DNA of 39,361 nt from Hespellia stercorisuis DSM 15480 (lineage in GTDB: Bacteria > Bacillota > Clostridia > Lachnospirales > Lachnospiraceae): assembly GCF_900142165.1 (NCBI RefSeq), contig NZ_FQZY01000041.1:1-39361 (forward strand). Direction: 5' to 3'. Each line of letters opens with the position of its first letter. Within the stretch, counting starts at the first letter, position 1. Shown here one piece after another: positions 25,481 through 34,508 of this stretch. The notes under the pieces are model-generated. The model was given only the letters and a program-made list of their open reading frames with translations, did no database searches and was not told where the DNA came from. The position numbers were made by a program, and so were the translations under genes.

Positions 25481-26772
25481 TCGCACACACCGCCAATTAT
25501 ACGGAAAAACTCCTCCGTCGATTTTGTCCCGTTTGTCATCGCCTGGATCTCGCTCTCCATAAGCGTCTTCAATGCAGACGGTCCACAGTCGTTGAGCGGC
25601 GTGCCGGACAGCCCTGTTGACGTCTGCAGCAGTGTGACAAACTGGCGCTGCAGCGGCGTCTCATCCGCATCCATATACGCGGACTGATCCTGCGCCGACA
25701 TCCCGACCCCGTTCTCCCAGCTGTACTTCGACAGCTCATCCGGGCGGAACATAAAGTTCAGAAATCGGATTGCCTCCTCCCGCACCGCAGAATCATAGGA
25801 GACGGCATAACCGCCGCCATTCCACGCTGCAATGTTGGTGGAGCTTCCTTTGCCCCCGCCCACAACCGGCATGGAAAATGCGCGGATATTGGAACGAATC
25901 TCCTCGGGAATCTCTGTGTCGAGGCTCATGGGCGCCTCCCAACTGCCCATATAAAACATCGCCGCCTGCCCGCTGGTAAACAGATTCATGGCTGCGGCAT
26001 AGTCCTGCACGTCATATCCCTCCTGAAACAGACCTGCCTGCGCCGATTTCCGCATCAGCTCCGCTGCCTGGGTGAAGGGCTCCGCCGTGAAATCCCCATC
26101 CGAAACCGCCTCAGAGAACAGGTTCTGGCATTCGCCATTGATCTTGTTGATCAGATCCGTCATGTAGATTGCCAGCGGCCAGCCGTCTCCGCCATCCATC
26201 GCCACCGGAACCTTTCCCGCCGCGCGGATCGTCCCGGCCAGTGCCAGCAGATCCTCGTAAGTATCTGGAACCCTCCAGCCATTTTCCTCGAACATTTTTT
26301 TATTATAATAGAAGACCGCCACGTCCGTACTTCGCGGCAGACCATAGAGCACGCCCTCTTTCTTGAAGCCATCCAGGGAGCCGTCAATAAAACCGTAGTC
26401 CTCATAATCCGCACTGTTGAGCGGCGAGAGAATACCTGCATCCAGCACCTCGTTCAAAAAACCGGGCTGGCCCCAGATGCTTACGATATCCGGCATGCCG
26501 TTCATGACGTAGGCCCGGAACTTGATCTTATAGGCCTCCTCTTCCAAAGCCTCGACCTGAATATGGACTCCCGGATTCTCCTTCTCGTAGTCATCGATGA
26601 CCATCTGCTCCGCCAGCCCTTCCCCGTTCTTCCGGTCCGGAAGGTTGGAAAATACCTTCAGGGTGATCCCCTCGTCCGTCGGAACGGCCGTGGCATCTAC
26701 TCTCTGGCAGCTGCACAGAAGCAGGCCCGCCAGCGTCAGTGCAAGCACTGCCGATATTATTCTCTTGCGCAT
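25477..26772 (-). CDS. Family 1 extracellular solute-binding lipoprotein linked to a two-component system
   Basis: 431 residues. A lipoprotein signal ends in LLLCSC, so it is anchored outside. The mature protein is a family 1 binding protein (UgpB/MalE type) with MPDIVSIWGQPGFLNEV, the hinge block VLYGLPRSTDVAVFYYNKKM and LFTSGQAAMFYMGSWE. It starts behind GGGAGG and is the first gene of the operon with the YesM kinase and the AraC regulator. No permease pair follows, unlike a normal importer operon. It may therefore present a carbohydrate to the kinase, or serve permeases encoded elsewhere. The ligand is unknown. Confidence 0.9.
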   Translation of the reverse strand: MRKRIISAVLALTLAGLLLCSCQRVDATAVPTDEGITLKVFSNLPDRKNGEGLAEQMVIDDYEKENPGVHIQVEALEEEAYKIKFRAYVMNGMPDIVSIWGQPGFLNEVLDAGILSPLNSADYEDYGFIDGSLDGFKKEGVLYGLPRSTDVAVFYYNKKMFEENGWRVPDTYEDLLALAGTIRAAGKVPVAMDGGDGWPLAIYMTDLINKINGECQNLFSEAVSDGDFTAEPFTQAAELMRKSAQAGLFQEGYDVQDYAAAMNLFTSGQAAMFYMGSWEAPMSLDTEIPEEIRSNIRAFSMPVVGGGKGSSTNIAAWNGGGYAVSYDSAVREEAIRFLNFMFRPDELSKYSWENGVGMSAQDQSAYMDADETPLQRQFVTLLQTSTGLSGTPLNDCGPSALKTLMESEIQAMTNGTKSTEEFFRIIGGVCE

Positions 26773-26908
26773 AGTTTTCCTCCCTGACTTCCACCTCTAT
26801 TTTATCATTGAAAAAAATGTCAAAACAGTACCCTTATTTTTAAAAAAGTGGAATATTTTTGAAAATGTGTCTTATTTCCCATATAAGGCTCCGTTCTTCG
26901 GTCGCTCC

Positions 26909-26986
26909 CTCCCTGTCGCCGCTCAGCCCCTTTATCCATGCCGTTCACTCCCTGTCGCCAGTCAGATCCTTCATCCATGCTGTCCC
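26909..26986. repeat. Imperfect 39-bp tandem duplication at the end of the MATE gene
   Basis: Units 26909-26947 and 26948-26986 are similar over 39 bp (13 codons). The unit inside the MATE gene encodes GTAWMKDLTGDRE. The copy beyond begins with the TGA stop and then, in the same frame, reads TAWIKGLSGDRE before continuing open for about 20 codons. The stop therefore falls exactly at the unit boundary. Confidence 0.7.
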
Positions 26987-28297
26987 GCCAAGACGCCATC
27001 CGCTGGTGAACACCTTGAGCATCTGATCCAGCTTCAGCACCGTGTAGACTGCCAGGACCGGAAGTTTCCAGACAAGCCCTGCCATAAATCCGAGCGGAAT
27101 CGTAAAAAGCCATAGAAAGAGCAGGTCATTCCACATGGCGAACCGCACATCTCCGGCGCCGCGCAGGATCCCCATGAGATTCATGCACTGGATCGAGCGG
27201 AAAAATTCCACCGCCGCACCCACGAGCATCATCTCTGAGGCATACTGTTTCGTGACATCACTGACCTGATAGAGGTCGATCAGAAATCCTCTGCAGACCA
27301 GCATAATTGATGCCGCCAGCGCGCCCACCGCCACCGCCGCACCCTGGAACTGCCGTTTGATCTGTGTGAGTGCGCTCTTTTCCCCTCTTCCGATTGCCTG
27401 ACCGACCACCACGCCTGCCGCCGCATTCATGCCGGACATCGTGACGCCGGAGAGCTCGCTCACCACCGCGTAAATGCTGTTGGCAGACACAACCTCCCGC
27501 CCCATCCTTCCCAGGATCATGGCGATCACCGCCTCACCGAGCGCCCAGAACAGTTCGTTTGCGGTCACCGGAATGCATACCTTAAAATAGAGTGACGCAA
27601 ATCCCGGCTTCACTGTCCGCAGCTTTCCCAGGCGGATGTGCAGTCTGGATTCCTGTTTATTAATATACCACATTAACGCGCAAAACTCCACTGTTCTGGC
27701 GCAGAGTGTGGCCGTCGCTGCCCCCGCGATTCCCATCCGGGGCATCCCGCATTTTCCAAAAATCAGCAGGTAGTTCAGCCCCGTATTGACACAGAGAGAC
27801 AGTAAGGAAAGCTTCATGGCAATCCGCACGTCCCCCACCGCCCGGAGCAGGCAAGTCGTGATCGTGGTCCCCGTGTAAAACAAGTAAGACACAGACACAA
27901 TCCTGAGATAGCGCATACCCTGACCGATCACGGCCCGGTCCCCAGTGAAGAGGCGCATGATCTGCCCCGGGCAGAACAGGGCGGCTGCCGCCATCAACAG
28001 GGCAAATGCCATGGCCGTCCGATAGGTGTACGCCAGAACCGTATCGATCGATTCCGCATCCCGCCGGCCCCAGTACTGCGCCACCAGAACATTGGCCCCG
28101 CCACCGATTCCATAGACCGCCAGCGTCACAATAAAAAAGACCTGATTGGCCAGCGAGGAGGCTGCCAGCGGCAGCTCACCCAATTGTCCCAGCATCAGGG
28201 TATCCATCATGTTCACCCCGAAATTCACCAGATTCTGCGCGGCGATTGGAGCTGCGATCCATATCATACTTTTTAAATACTCTGTTTTTTTCTCCAT
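26945..28297 (-). CDS. MATE family efflux transporter
   Basis: 450 residues with about 12 predicted membrane helices in two six-helix halves, the MatE architecture. The first half starts IWIAAPIAAQNLVNFGVNMM-type sequence with DTLMLGQLGELPLAASSLAN, and the second has PVTANELFWALGEAVIAMIL and a mirrored GAAVEFFRSIQCMNLMG block. These pumps use a proton or sodium gradient to export cationic drugs or metabolites. It stands alone, with its own gaps on both sides. Substrate cannot be deduced. Repeats lie at both ends of the gene. Confidence 0.93.
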   Translation of the reverse strand: MEKKTEYLKSMIWIAAPIAAQNLVNFGVNMMDTLMLGQLGELPLAASSLANQVFFIVTLAVYGIGGGANVLVAQYWGRRDAESIDTVLAYTYRTAMAFALLMAAAALFCPGQIMRLFTGDRAVIGQGMRYLRIVSVSYLFYTGTTITTCLLRAVGDVRIAMKLSLLSLCVNTGLNYLLIFGKCGMPRMGIAGAATATLCARTVEFCALMWYINKQESRLHIRLGKLRTVKPGFASLYFKVCIPVTANELFWALGEAVIAMILGRMGREVVSANSIYAVVSELSGVTMSGMNAAAGVVVGQAIGRGEKSALTQIKRQFQGAAVAVGALAASIMLVCRGFLIDLYQVSDVTKQYASEMMLVGAAVEFFRSIQCMNLMGILRGAGDVRFAMWNDLLFLWLFTIPLGFMAGLVWKLPVLAVYTVLKLDQMLKVFTSGWRLGGTAWMKDLTGDRE

Positions 28298-28310
28298 AAT
28301 CTTATCCCTG

Positions 28311-28403
28311 TTTTCTCAACTGACATTGTTTCCCTTCATCCAAGTTCATACAAGGGGCTAAAATCCCCCCATTTTCTTTTTCTCAACTGACATTGTTTCC
28401 CTT
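28311..28403. repeat. 27-bp direct repeats upstream of the MATE gene
   Basis: An exact 27-bp sequence occurs at 28311-28337 and 28377-28403, 66 bp apart, starting ttttctcaactgacattg. The tail of each unit also looks similar (taaaatcccc). They lie in the MATE promoter region, between its start and the deoC terminator, so they may be a tandem duplication of that region or operator sites. Confidence 0.8.
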
Positions 28404-28410
28404 CGCCCCG

Positions 28411-28469
28411 CAAAATAAAATCCCCTTCCCGCTTCGGGCACACTGTGTGCCGAAAGTGAGAAGGGGATT
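28411..28469 (-). terminator. Rho-independent terminator of the sugar operon, after deoC
   Basis: Outer stem aatcccctt/aaggggatt (28419-28427 with 28461-28469) and an inner gcacac/gtgtgc stem form a long imperfect hairpin. On the minus strand it is followed by TTTTATTTTG. It lies 25 bases past the deoC stop. Confidence 0.85.
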
Positions 28470-28493
28470 ACATGAGGTCTTTTTCACCAGATT

Positions 28494-29234
28494 TTACAAT
28501 TCAGACTCGTCAATGGTAATCTTATTGATATCGATGCTCTCGCCCAGCTCGTCTACTTCTTTCAGGATCTTCTCCGCAGAAGCGCATCCGATTCCGAAAC
28601 GGCTTGCACCTAATTTGTACATTTTCAGCAGGGTATCCAGAGAGCGGACACCACCGGCTACCTTAACCTTTGCTCTGTCACCAACTGTGTCTGTGATCAC
28701 TTTTACATGATGCAGAGTCGTCGGGTTCGCTGAAAATCCTGTACCTGTCTTTACATAGTCAGCTCCGCCTTCGATACAGAGTTCGCATGCTTTACGAATC
28801 TCATCGTCTGTCAGAAGCATCGCCTCGATGATGACCTTCATGGACGTTCCTTTTACTGCCTCTCTGACTGCCTTGATGTCCTGAAGCACGAGATCATATT
28901 TTCCTGATTTAAGCCAGCCTACATTCATCACCATGTCGTTTTCTACCGGATTCATGGTCATGAAATACTCTGCCATCTGTACCTTGGTTGCCGTTGCTTC
29001 CTGTCCGGATGGAAAACCGAGGGATGTTCCGAATGCCGTGTTTGTTCCTTTCAGTAATTCCACGAGTTCCGGATAGTAGCATGGCCAGCAGAAGCAGGTT
29101 CCACAGTCATATTTCTTACAGAGTTCCACCATGGCTCTCACGTCCTCAATGGTCGTATCCAGCTTTAATACACTTGGATCCATCATGTATGCTATGTCTT
29201 TTTTTGTTAAAATGTCTTTTCTGATCTCTTTCAT
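28494..29234 (-). CDS. deoC: Deoxyribose-phosphate aldolase family protein
   Basis: 246 residues, a DeoC-type class I aldolase. Catalytic residues are visible: the Schiff-base lysine K162 in DYVKTGTGFS, the relay lysine K191 in AKVKVAGGVRS and D100 in the EIDMVINIG-like block NDMVMNVG. DeoC cleaves 2-deoxyribose 5-phosphate to glyceraldehyde 3-phosphate and acetaldehyde. It is the last gene of a seven-gene catabolic operon that lacks the usual deo partners (phosphorylase, phosphopentomutase), so its real substrate may be another 2-deoxy sugar phosphate. A cysteine-rich stretch near residues 44-52 (CGTCFCWPC) is unusual. Confidence 0.88.
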   Translation of the reverse strand: MKEIRKDILTKKDIAYMMDPSVLKLDTTIEDVRAMVELCKKYDCGTCFCWPCYYPELVELLKGTNTAFGTSLGFPSGQEATATKVQMAEYFMTMNPVENDMVMNVGWLKSGKYDLVLQDIKAVREAVKGTSMKVIIEAMLLTDDEIRKACELCIEGGADYVKTGTGFSANPTTLHHVKVITDTVGDRAKVKVAGGVRSLDTLLKMYKLGASRFGIGCASAEKILKEVDELGESIDINKITIDESEL

Positions 29235-29336
29235 TTCTTTGTCACCTTTCTTTTTGTAAATCTACATTTCTGTTATAAGTTATATAGTCAAACGGTGGGT
29301 TTCCCCCGTCTCACCCATGTTTTAGCGCTGCCTGTT

Positions 29337-30578
29337 CTATGTGTGCAGCTCCGTCAGTTTCCCCATTTCCTTGCGGATCTCCACCAGACGTTTCGCATAC
29401 GGTCTGTTGTAGGCTACACATCCAACAGGCTGCTGTCTGATCATCAGTTCCTCACAGTTCATACACTGGGTACAATACTTGATCTCATCCTCGCGGCCCT
29501 CCCGCAGCTTCAGCGGTGTCAGCGGATCAGCGAAGGACTGTCTTCCCAGTCCAATCATATCCATCATGCCATCCTCGATTACTCTGGCTCCCATGGCGAA
29601 CATGGAAGACTTCTCCGGCTCGATGGAAAGCAGTTTGTTCTTCTTACCGCGGAATGCGGAGAAGTTGGAACCGACTACCACCGTCTCCGGCTTCAGTGCC
29701 TGCTTCATCATATTTGCGAAATACATATGCAGATATGCCATATATGGCTCTTCCTGGATGGACTCCATAAAGTTCATGGAGCTGTGAACATTTCCCAGTG
29801 ACTCTATAAAGTAACTTGCGCCCCGCTCCTCAAGTCCGCGGATCAGATCCAGCGGCTCTGTCATATCCATGAGCGGTGAGTCCGGACCTGCGGAACCAAA
29901 TCCCCCCGGATAGCCCTCCCACATAGACATCTTGGAACCGATCAGGAAATCTTTATCCTGTACGCCCGCTTTGATCCGCTCCATCAGATCATAGGCAAAT
30001 GCAGATCTTCTCTCCCAGGAACCGCCGTACTTCCAGTCCCTGTCGTTGAACGGACGGATGATCTGTGATCCCAGATAGCCGTGGCACAGCTTCATATCGA
30101 TGCCGTCGGCTCCCACACTCTCCGCAATCTTGGATGCCAGCACGAACTGGTCAATGATGTGGTCCACTTCCTCCTCGGTCAGAACCTCCCCACCGATTCC
30201 ATAGGTCGGTTTCACGCAGACCTTTCTGGAGAAATCCGATTCACTGATTTCGCCGGAATGTGTCAGCTGGAACACGATCAGTGCATCCGGGTTGACTTCC
30301 TTCAGGCTGCGGATGAAACGCTCCAATGCCTTTTCATTCCGCGGCATGATCTCCAGCTGGGTCTTTCTTGCACGGCTCTCATTAGTCACCGTGATGGCCT
30401 CCAGATCGACCAGTCCAAATTCTCCCTTGTATAAGTTCTCATAACGCTGCAGTGTGAGATCGGTCGGATTTCCTTCTGCGTCCGAATCCACACATTCCAT
30501 GGACTGTGCCATGAAACGGTTCTTACATTCTTTGCTGCCGATCATAATCGGTTTCAGCAGTGTTTCTTTATATCCCAT
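29337..30578 (-). CDS. Old-Yellow-Enzyme-type flavoprotein with 4Fe-4S site, single domain
   Basis: 413 residues from the ATG at 30578, which has AGAGGAGG 10 bases upstream; a longer frame to 30620 is less likely. The FMN-binding TIM barrel shows LLKPIMIGSKECKNRFMAQ, VFQLTHSG, GADGIDMKLCHGYLGSQII and YGGSWERR, as in NADH:flavin oxidoreductases. Near the C-terminus four cysteines (369, 372, 375, 387; CxxCxxC-x11-C) match the [4Fe-4S] site of 2,4-dienoyl-CoA reductase. The protein ends about 26 residues later, so the FAD/NAD(P)H domain of that enzyme is missing. It must obtain electrons from another protein. The family reduces C=C bonds next to carbonyls. Its place in a sugar operon suggests an unsaturated keto sugar as substrate (inference). 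Confidence 0.85.
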   Translation of the reverse strand: MGYKETLLKPIMIGSKECKNRFMAQSMECVDSDAEGNPTDLTLQRYENLYKGEFGLVDLEAITVTNESRARKTQLEIMPRNEKALERFIRSLKEVNPDALIVFQLTHSGEISESDFSRKVCVKPTYGIGGEVLTEEEVDHIIDQFVLASKIAESVGADGIDMKLCHGYLGSQIIRPFNDRDWKYGGSWERRSAFAYDLMERIKAGVQDKDFLIGSKMSMWEGYPGGFGSAGPDSPLMDMTEPLDLIRGLEERGASYFIESLGNVHSSMNFMESIQEEPYMAYLHMYFANMMKQALKPETVVVGSNFSAFRGKKNKLLSIEPEKSSMFAMGARVIEDGMMDMIGLGRQSFADPLTPLKLREGREDEIKYCTQCMNCEELMIRQQPVGCVAYNRPYAKRLVEIRKEMGKLTELHT

Positions 30579-30661
30579 ATTCCAAAAACCTCCTCTATCC
30601 TGTCCGTTTTTATCCTGCAAACCGGCTTTTCCCGGCCGGCATTTTTTATTTCTCCGATTCG

Positions 30662-32161
30662 TTATTCCAGGGACTCACCGCTCGACAATTTCATCAGGTT
30701 CTCCTCCGAGAACTCTGTCTGATGCAGTTCCCCTGTCATATCCCCTTCATGCATGACCATGATCCGGTCTGAGACCCCCATCACCTCCGGCATCTCGGAT
30801 GAGATCATGATGATACTCACACCCTCCTGTACCAGATTGTCCATCAGCTGGTAAATCTCGTACTTGGCACCTACATCGATTCCTCTGGTCGGCTCATCCA
30901 GAAACAGGATTTTTGATCCCGAGGCAAGCCATTTGGCCAGAACCACCTTCTGCTGGTTTCCTCCGGACAGGAACTTCACGATTTTTTTCGTGTCCGGTGC
31001 AATGACATTCAGTTCTTTAAAATAATCTTCCGACAGCTTCCGCTCTTTCTCACTGCTTACAAATCCCCCGGAAGAGATCTGCTCCAGCGCCGAAGCCGTA
31101 ATGTTCTTCTCGATGCTCTGATTCAGAAACAGCCCCTGGGCTTTCCTGTCCTCCGTCGCAAACCCGAACCCCTTCTGCACTGCCACATGGGGGTGATTGA
31201 TGTTTACAACCTCTCCATTCACTGTGACCGTTCCGCTCTTGACCTTGTCTGCGCCAAAGATTCCGCGAAGCACCTCAGTACGCCCCGAACCGACCAGTCC
31301 GGTCAATCCCAGAATCTCCCCGCGGTGAAGCTGAAAGGACACATCCTTGTAGCGTTCCCCTGTCAGGCCCTGCACATCCATGACGACTTCATCACTTTCG
31401 ATGCGCCGTCTCGGCGGGAAGGTATCCTTCAGGTCACGACCGATCATCTTGCTGATCAGCCAGTCTTTATTTATTTTTGAGATATCCTCATCCACGATGT
31501 ACTGTCCGTCCCGGAGCACCGTCACGGTATCGCAGAGCTCGAACAGTTCCTCCAGCCTGTGTGAAATGTAGATGACGGTAATGCCATCCTTCTTCAGCTG
31601 CCGGACACATTTGAACAAAATCTCGATTTCTCTGCTGGTCAGACTGTCTGTAGGTTCATCCATGATGATGATCTTTGAATTGTAGGAAAGCGCCTTGGCG
31701 ATATCCACCATCTGCTGCTGTGCGACACTCAGGTTTTTCACCGCTGTCTTGTAATCATTCAGCGACCCTTTCCCCACATAGTCCAGATATTTTCTTGCAA
31801 ATTCATTTTCTTTCTTAGAGTTGATGATCTTACAGGTATTGATTTCCTGTCCCAGCATCACATTCTGGATGGCATTCAGCTCCGGCACCAGACTCAGCTC
31901 CTGGTAAATGATCGCGACGCCTTTTTCAATGGCATCCTTCGGATTTTTAATGGTGACCTCCTCGCCGTCGATCAGAATCCTGCCCCCATCCGGCTTGTAT
32001 ACACCGGACAGAACTTTCATCAGCGTTGATTTTCCCGCTCCGTTCTCCCCGATCAGTGCATGGATCTCGCCTTTTTTTACGCGGAGATTCACGTTGTCCA
32101 ATGCGGTTACTTTTGAAAATGTCTTCGTGACACCCAGCATTTCCAATGCGTATTCGCCCAT
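30662..32161 (-). CDS. Ribose-type sugar ABC transporter ATP-binding protein (double NBD)
   Basis: 499 residues from the ATG at 32161, preceded by AAGGAG; a GTG 9 bases earlier is too near that site. Two ATPase domains follow each other, as in RbsA/MglA. Domain 1 has Walker A GENGAGKS (38-45), signature LSVAQQQMVDIAKAL and Walker B IIIMDEPTDSL. Domain 2 has GLTGLVGSGRTEV, signature LSGGNQQKVVLAKWL and Walker B ILFLDEPTRGIDVGAK. All are intact. It should power the adjacent permease with the binding protein at 35628. Confidence 0.95.
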   Translation of the reverse strand: MGEYALEMLGVTKTFSKVTALDNVNLRVKKGEIHALIGENGAGKSTLMKVLSGVYKPDGGRILIDGEEVTIKNPKDAIEKGVAIIYQELSLVPELNAIQNVMLGQEINTCKIINSKKENEFARKYLDYVGKGSLNDYKTAVKNLSVAQQQMVDIAKALSYNSKIIIMDEPTDSLTSREIEILFKCVRQLKKDGITVIYISHRLEELFELCDTVTVLRDGQYIVDEDISKINKDWLISKMIGRDLKDTFPPRRRIESDEVVMDVQGLTGERYKDVSFQLHRGEILGLTGLVGSGRTEVLRGIFGADKVKSGTVTVNGEVVNINHPHVAVQKGFGFATEDRKAQGLFLNQSIEKNITASALEQISSGGFVSSEKERKLSEDYFKELNVIAPDTKKIVKFLSGGNQQKVVLAKWLASGSKILFLDEPTRGIDVGAKYEIYQLMDNLVQEGVSIIMISSEMPEVMGVSDRIMVMHEGDMTGELHQTEFSEENLMKLSSGESLE

Positions 32162-32246
32162 ATTCTTCACTCTCCTTATATCCGTCTCCGATACGCTGTC
32201 CGGTCATGCTGCAGACCCGCCGGGCTCGCTGCCGGCCGGATTCGTA

Positions 32247-33230
32247 TTAGTCGTTTTTGCGCTGCACCAACACTGCCAGGAGGATGATGAAGCCTTTGAT
32301 TACAATCTGAAGGTTTGGATCTGCACCTACCAGGTTCAGCACGTTGTTCATGATCGCCATGATCAGCACACCGGCTATGGTTCCAGCCAGTGTTCCGCGT
32401 CCGCCTGACATCGCTGTTCCACCGATAACGACTGCCGCGATCGCATCCATGTCATATCCGTTCGCTCCGTTCGGCTCGCCGACACGCACTCTGGCCAGAA
32501 GCATAACTCCTGCCATTGCCGCTGTAAGTCCACAGATGACATAGGCCATGATCTTGTGAACCTTTGTCTTGATTCCAGTCAGTCTCGCCGCTTCTTCGTT
32601 GCTGCCGATTGCGTAGATATGGCGGCCAAAAACAGTCTTATGTAAAATGATACCGAAGATGGCGATCATTATCACCCACATAATAACTGCGTAGGGTATT
32701 ACCCCGAACAGTGACTCTGAACCGAAGGTCTTCCATGCATTTGTGACTGCTCCGCCCGGAGCACCTTTTGTATAGATGTAAATAATTCCCTTGAGCACCT
32801 GTCCGGTACCCAGCGTGATGATGAACGGTTCCACGTTACGCAGTACAATGATTGCACCGTTGATCAGACCAACCACACAGCCGATCAGAAGTACAAGGAG
32901 CACTCCGCCCAACTGGATTCCGTCTTTTCCATCCGCCACCTGCTTCGCCATGATATTCGCCAGGATACATGCGCTGATTGCCATAATGTAAGTCACTGAC
33001 AGGTCGATACCTGCAACCAGCAGGACAACCGTCATACCGATACTGACCATACCAACGATGGACGCCGTCCTCAGGACATTTGCAATATTCGTAAATGTCG
33101 GGAAAATATCCGGGGAAGCAATGGTAGAAATAATGAACAGGATGATCAGCGCTATGTACGGGCCACTGATCGGATTACTTAGTATCCTTTTTACAATGTT
33201 GTTTGACTTGCTGTTATTATCTGCATTCAC
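32247..33230 (-). CDS. Ribose-type sugar ABC transporter permease
   Basis: 327 residues with about 8-10 membrane helices, the BPD_transp_2 (RbsC) family. It starts with GTG at 33230 behind AGGAGG. The conserved block YAIGSNEEAARLTGIKTKVHK and the nearby AAVVIGGTAMSGGRGTLAGT are the signature of this family, including the loop that contacts the ATPase. It is the sugar channel of the importer. The ATPase gene follows after 85 bases. Substrate specificity cannot be read from it. Confidence 0.94.
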   Translation of the reverse strand: MNADNNSKSNNIVKRILSNPISGPYIALIILFIISTIASPDIFPTFTNIANVLRTASIVGMVSIGMTVVLLVAGIDLSVTYIMAISACILANIMAKQVADGKDGIQLGGVLLVLLIGCVVGLINGAIIVLRNVEPFIITLGTGQVLKGIIYIYTKGAPGGAVTNAWKTFGSESLFGVIPYAVIMWVIMIAIFGIILHKTVFGRHIYAIGSNEEAARLTGIKTKVHKIMAYVICGLTAAMAGVMLLARVRVGEPNGANGYDMDAIAAVVIGGTAMSGGRGTLAGTIAGVLIMAIMNNVLNLVGADPNLQIVIKGFIILLAVLVQRKND

Positions 33231-33356
33231 TGCACATTCCTCCTAGTCATATCTCACGCAAGGTGGACTTTCAAATCCATTGTTATCCCTCACCGTGAGC
33301 ATTCTCTATATTTTCTTGCGGCTGTCCGGCGCGAAGGCCGAAACAGCACACTTCTC

Positions 33357-34424
33357 TTATTCTTTGTATAAAATAGTTCTCTCCGTCACCTGTGGGCTCA
33401 CTAAGACTTTGATCAGCTTCGGATTCTTACGGATCTCATTCAGTGCGACCTCCAGCTCCTCCAGCGGAACAATCATGGAGATCAGCGGCATCGGATCCAC
33501 ACGCTCGTACTCGAGCAGTGTCAGGGCATCGCCCCAGTCGTAGCCGATTCCTGCGGTACTTCCGCCTACCTTCTTCTCGGAGAGCACGAACTCTACCGGT
33601 GCAAGGCTCGCATAGTCATCATCGGAACAAATACCGAAGGCCTCGACCTTTCCGCCCTTTCTAACCATCTGGAACGCCTGCTCATAGGTCTTGGAGCTGC
33701 CTACCGCCTCCAGAACAAAGTCTGCTCCGACGCCGTTGGTCAAACGCATCACTTCCTCGATCGGGTCTGTCTCTTTTACATTGATGGTGTAGTCCGCACA
33801 GATTTCTTTTGCCATGGCCAGACGGTCCGCATTGGCGTCGATAACGATGACCGGTGCTGCTCCGCGCAGCTTGGCAAGCTGTGCATGCATGATTCCAAGT
33901 CCCGCTCCGATCACCACCACGCTGCGCCCGATCTGGCACTGCATCTTCTTGGATGCATTCAGACATGCGGTCAACGGCTCTACGAAAGCTGCCTTTTCAT
34001 CGGACACGCTGTCCGGAACGATGTAAACATTTTTCCATGGAACCTTGACATACTCTGCGAATCTGCCGTCCAGATGGATTCCGATCTGTTTGAAGTCCGT
34101 GCAGAGCAGCGGTTCGCCGATACGGCAGTGATAGCAGGTGCCGCATGGTTTACAGATGTCAACTGCCACACGGTCTCCAACTTTCAGACCCTGCGAATTT
34201 TTTCCCAGCTCCTCGATGGTTCCAAAAAATTCATGTCCGGTCGTCAGTGGAATACATGCCACCTCGTCTGCATATTTTCCGGTGTATGAGCCCCAGTCGG
34301 AACCACAGATTCCGCAGTATTTGATCTTGATCAATACTTCATCATCCGTAATCTCCGGCACTGGAACTTCTTTTAATTCAAAGTGATACGGTTCTGTCAG
34401 AACCTGTGCTCTCATTGTTTTCAT
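33357..34424 (-). CDS. Zinc-dependent sugar/polyol dehydrogenase (MDR family)
   Basis: 355 residues, a medium-chain dehydrogenase like sorbitol or threonine dehydrogenase. Catalytic zinc ligands are C40 (GICGSD), H64 and E65 (TTGHEFFG). The structural zinc site is the C94-C97-C100-C108 cluster (CGTCYHCRIGEPLLC). A Rossmann NAD(P) fold follows with VVVIGAGLGIMHAQLAKLRG and VIVIDANADRL; D at the end of the second strand favours NAD+. It would oxidise a hydroxyl of a sugar or polyol to a ketone. It lies between the isomerase gene and the permease gene of the sugar operon. Confidence 0.9.
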   Translation of the reverse strand: MKTMRAQVLTEPYHFELKEVPVPEITDDEVLIKIKYCGICGSDWGSYTGKYADEVACIPLTTGHEFFGTIEELGKNSQGLKVGDRVAVDICKPCGTCYHCRIGEPLLCTDFKQIGIHLDGRFAEYVKVPWKNVYIVPDSVSDEKAAFVEPLTACLNASKKMQCQIGRSVVVIGAGLGIMHAQLAKLRGAAPVIVIDANADRLAMAKEICADYTINVKETDPIEEVMRLTNGVGADFVLEAVGSSKTYEQAFQMVRKGGKVEAFGICSDDDYASLAPVEFVLSEKKVGGSTAGIGYDWGDALTLLEYERVDPMPLISMIVPLEELEVALNEIRKNPKLIKVLVSPQVTERTILYKE

Positions 34425-34508
34425 GATATCTACTTCCTTTCCTTATTTTGTTATAGTCAAGCGGGCATTCACAATCCGCTCTGCTGCTTTATAAGATTAT
34501 ATTGGCTA

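Noticed and set aside
26880-26947. Stop readthrough extending the MATE protein
   Set aside because: The frame is open past TGA, but nothing around it suggests programmed readthrough and the extension looks like leftover duplication.
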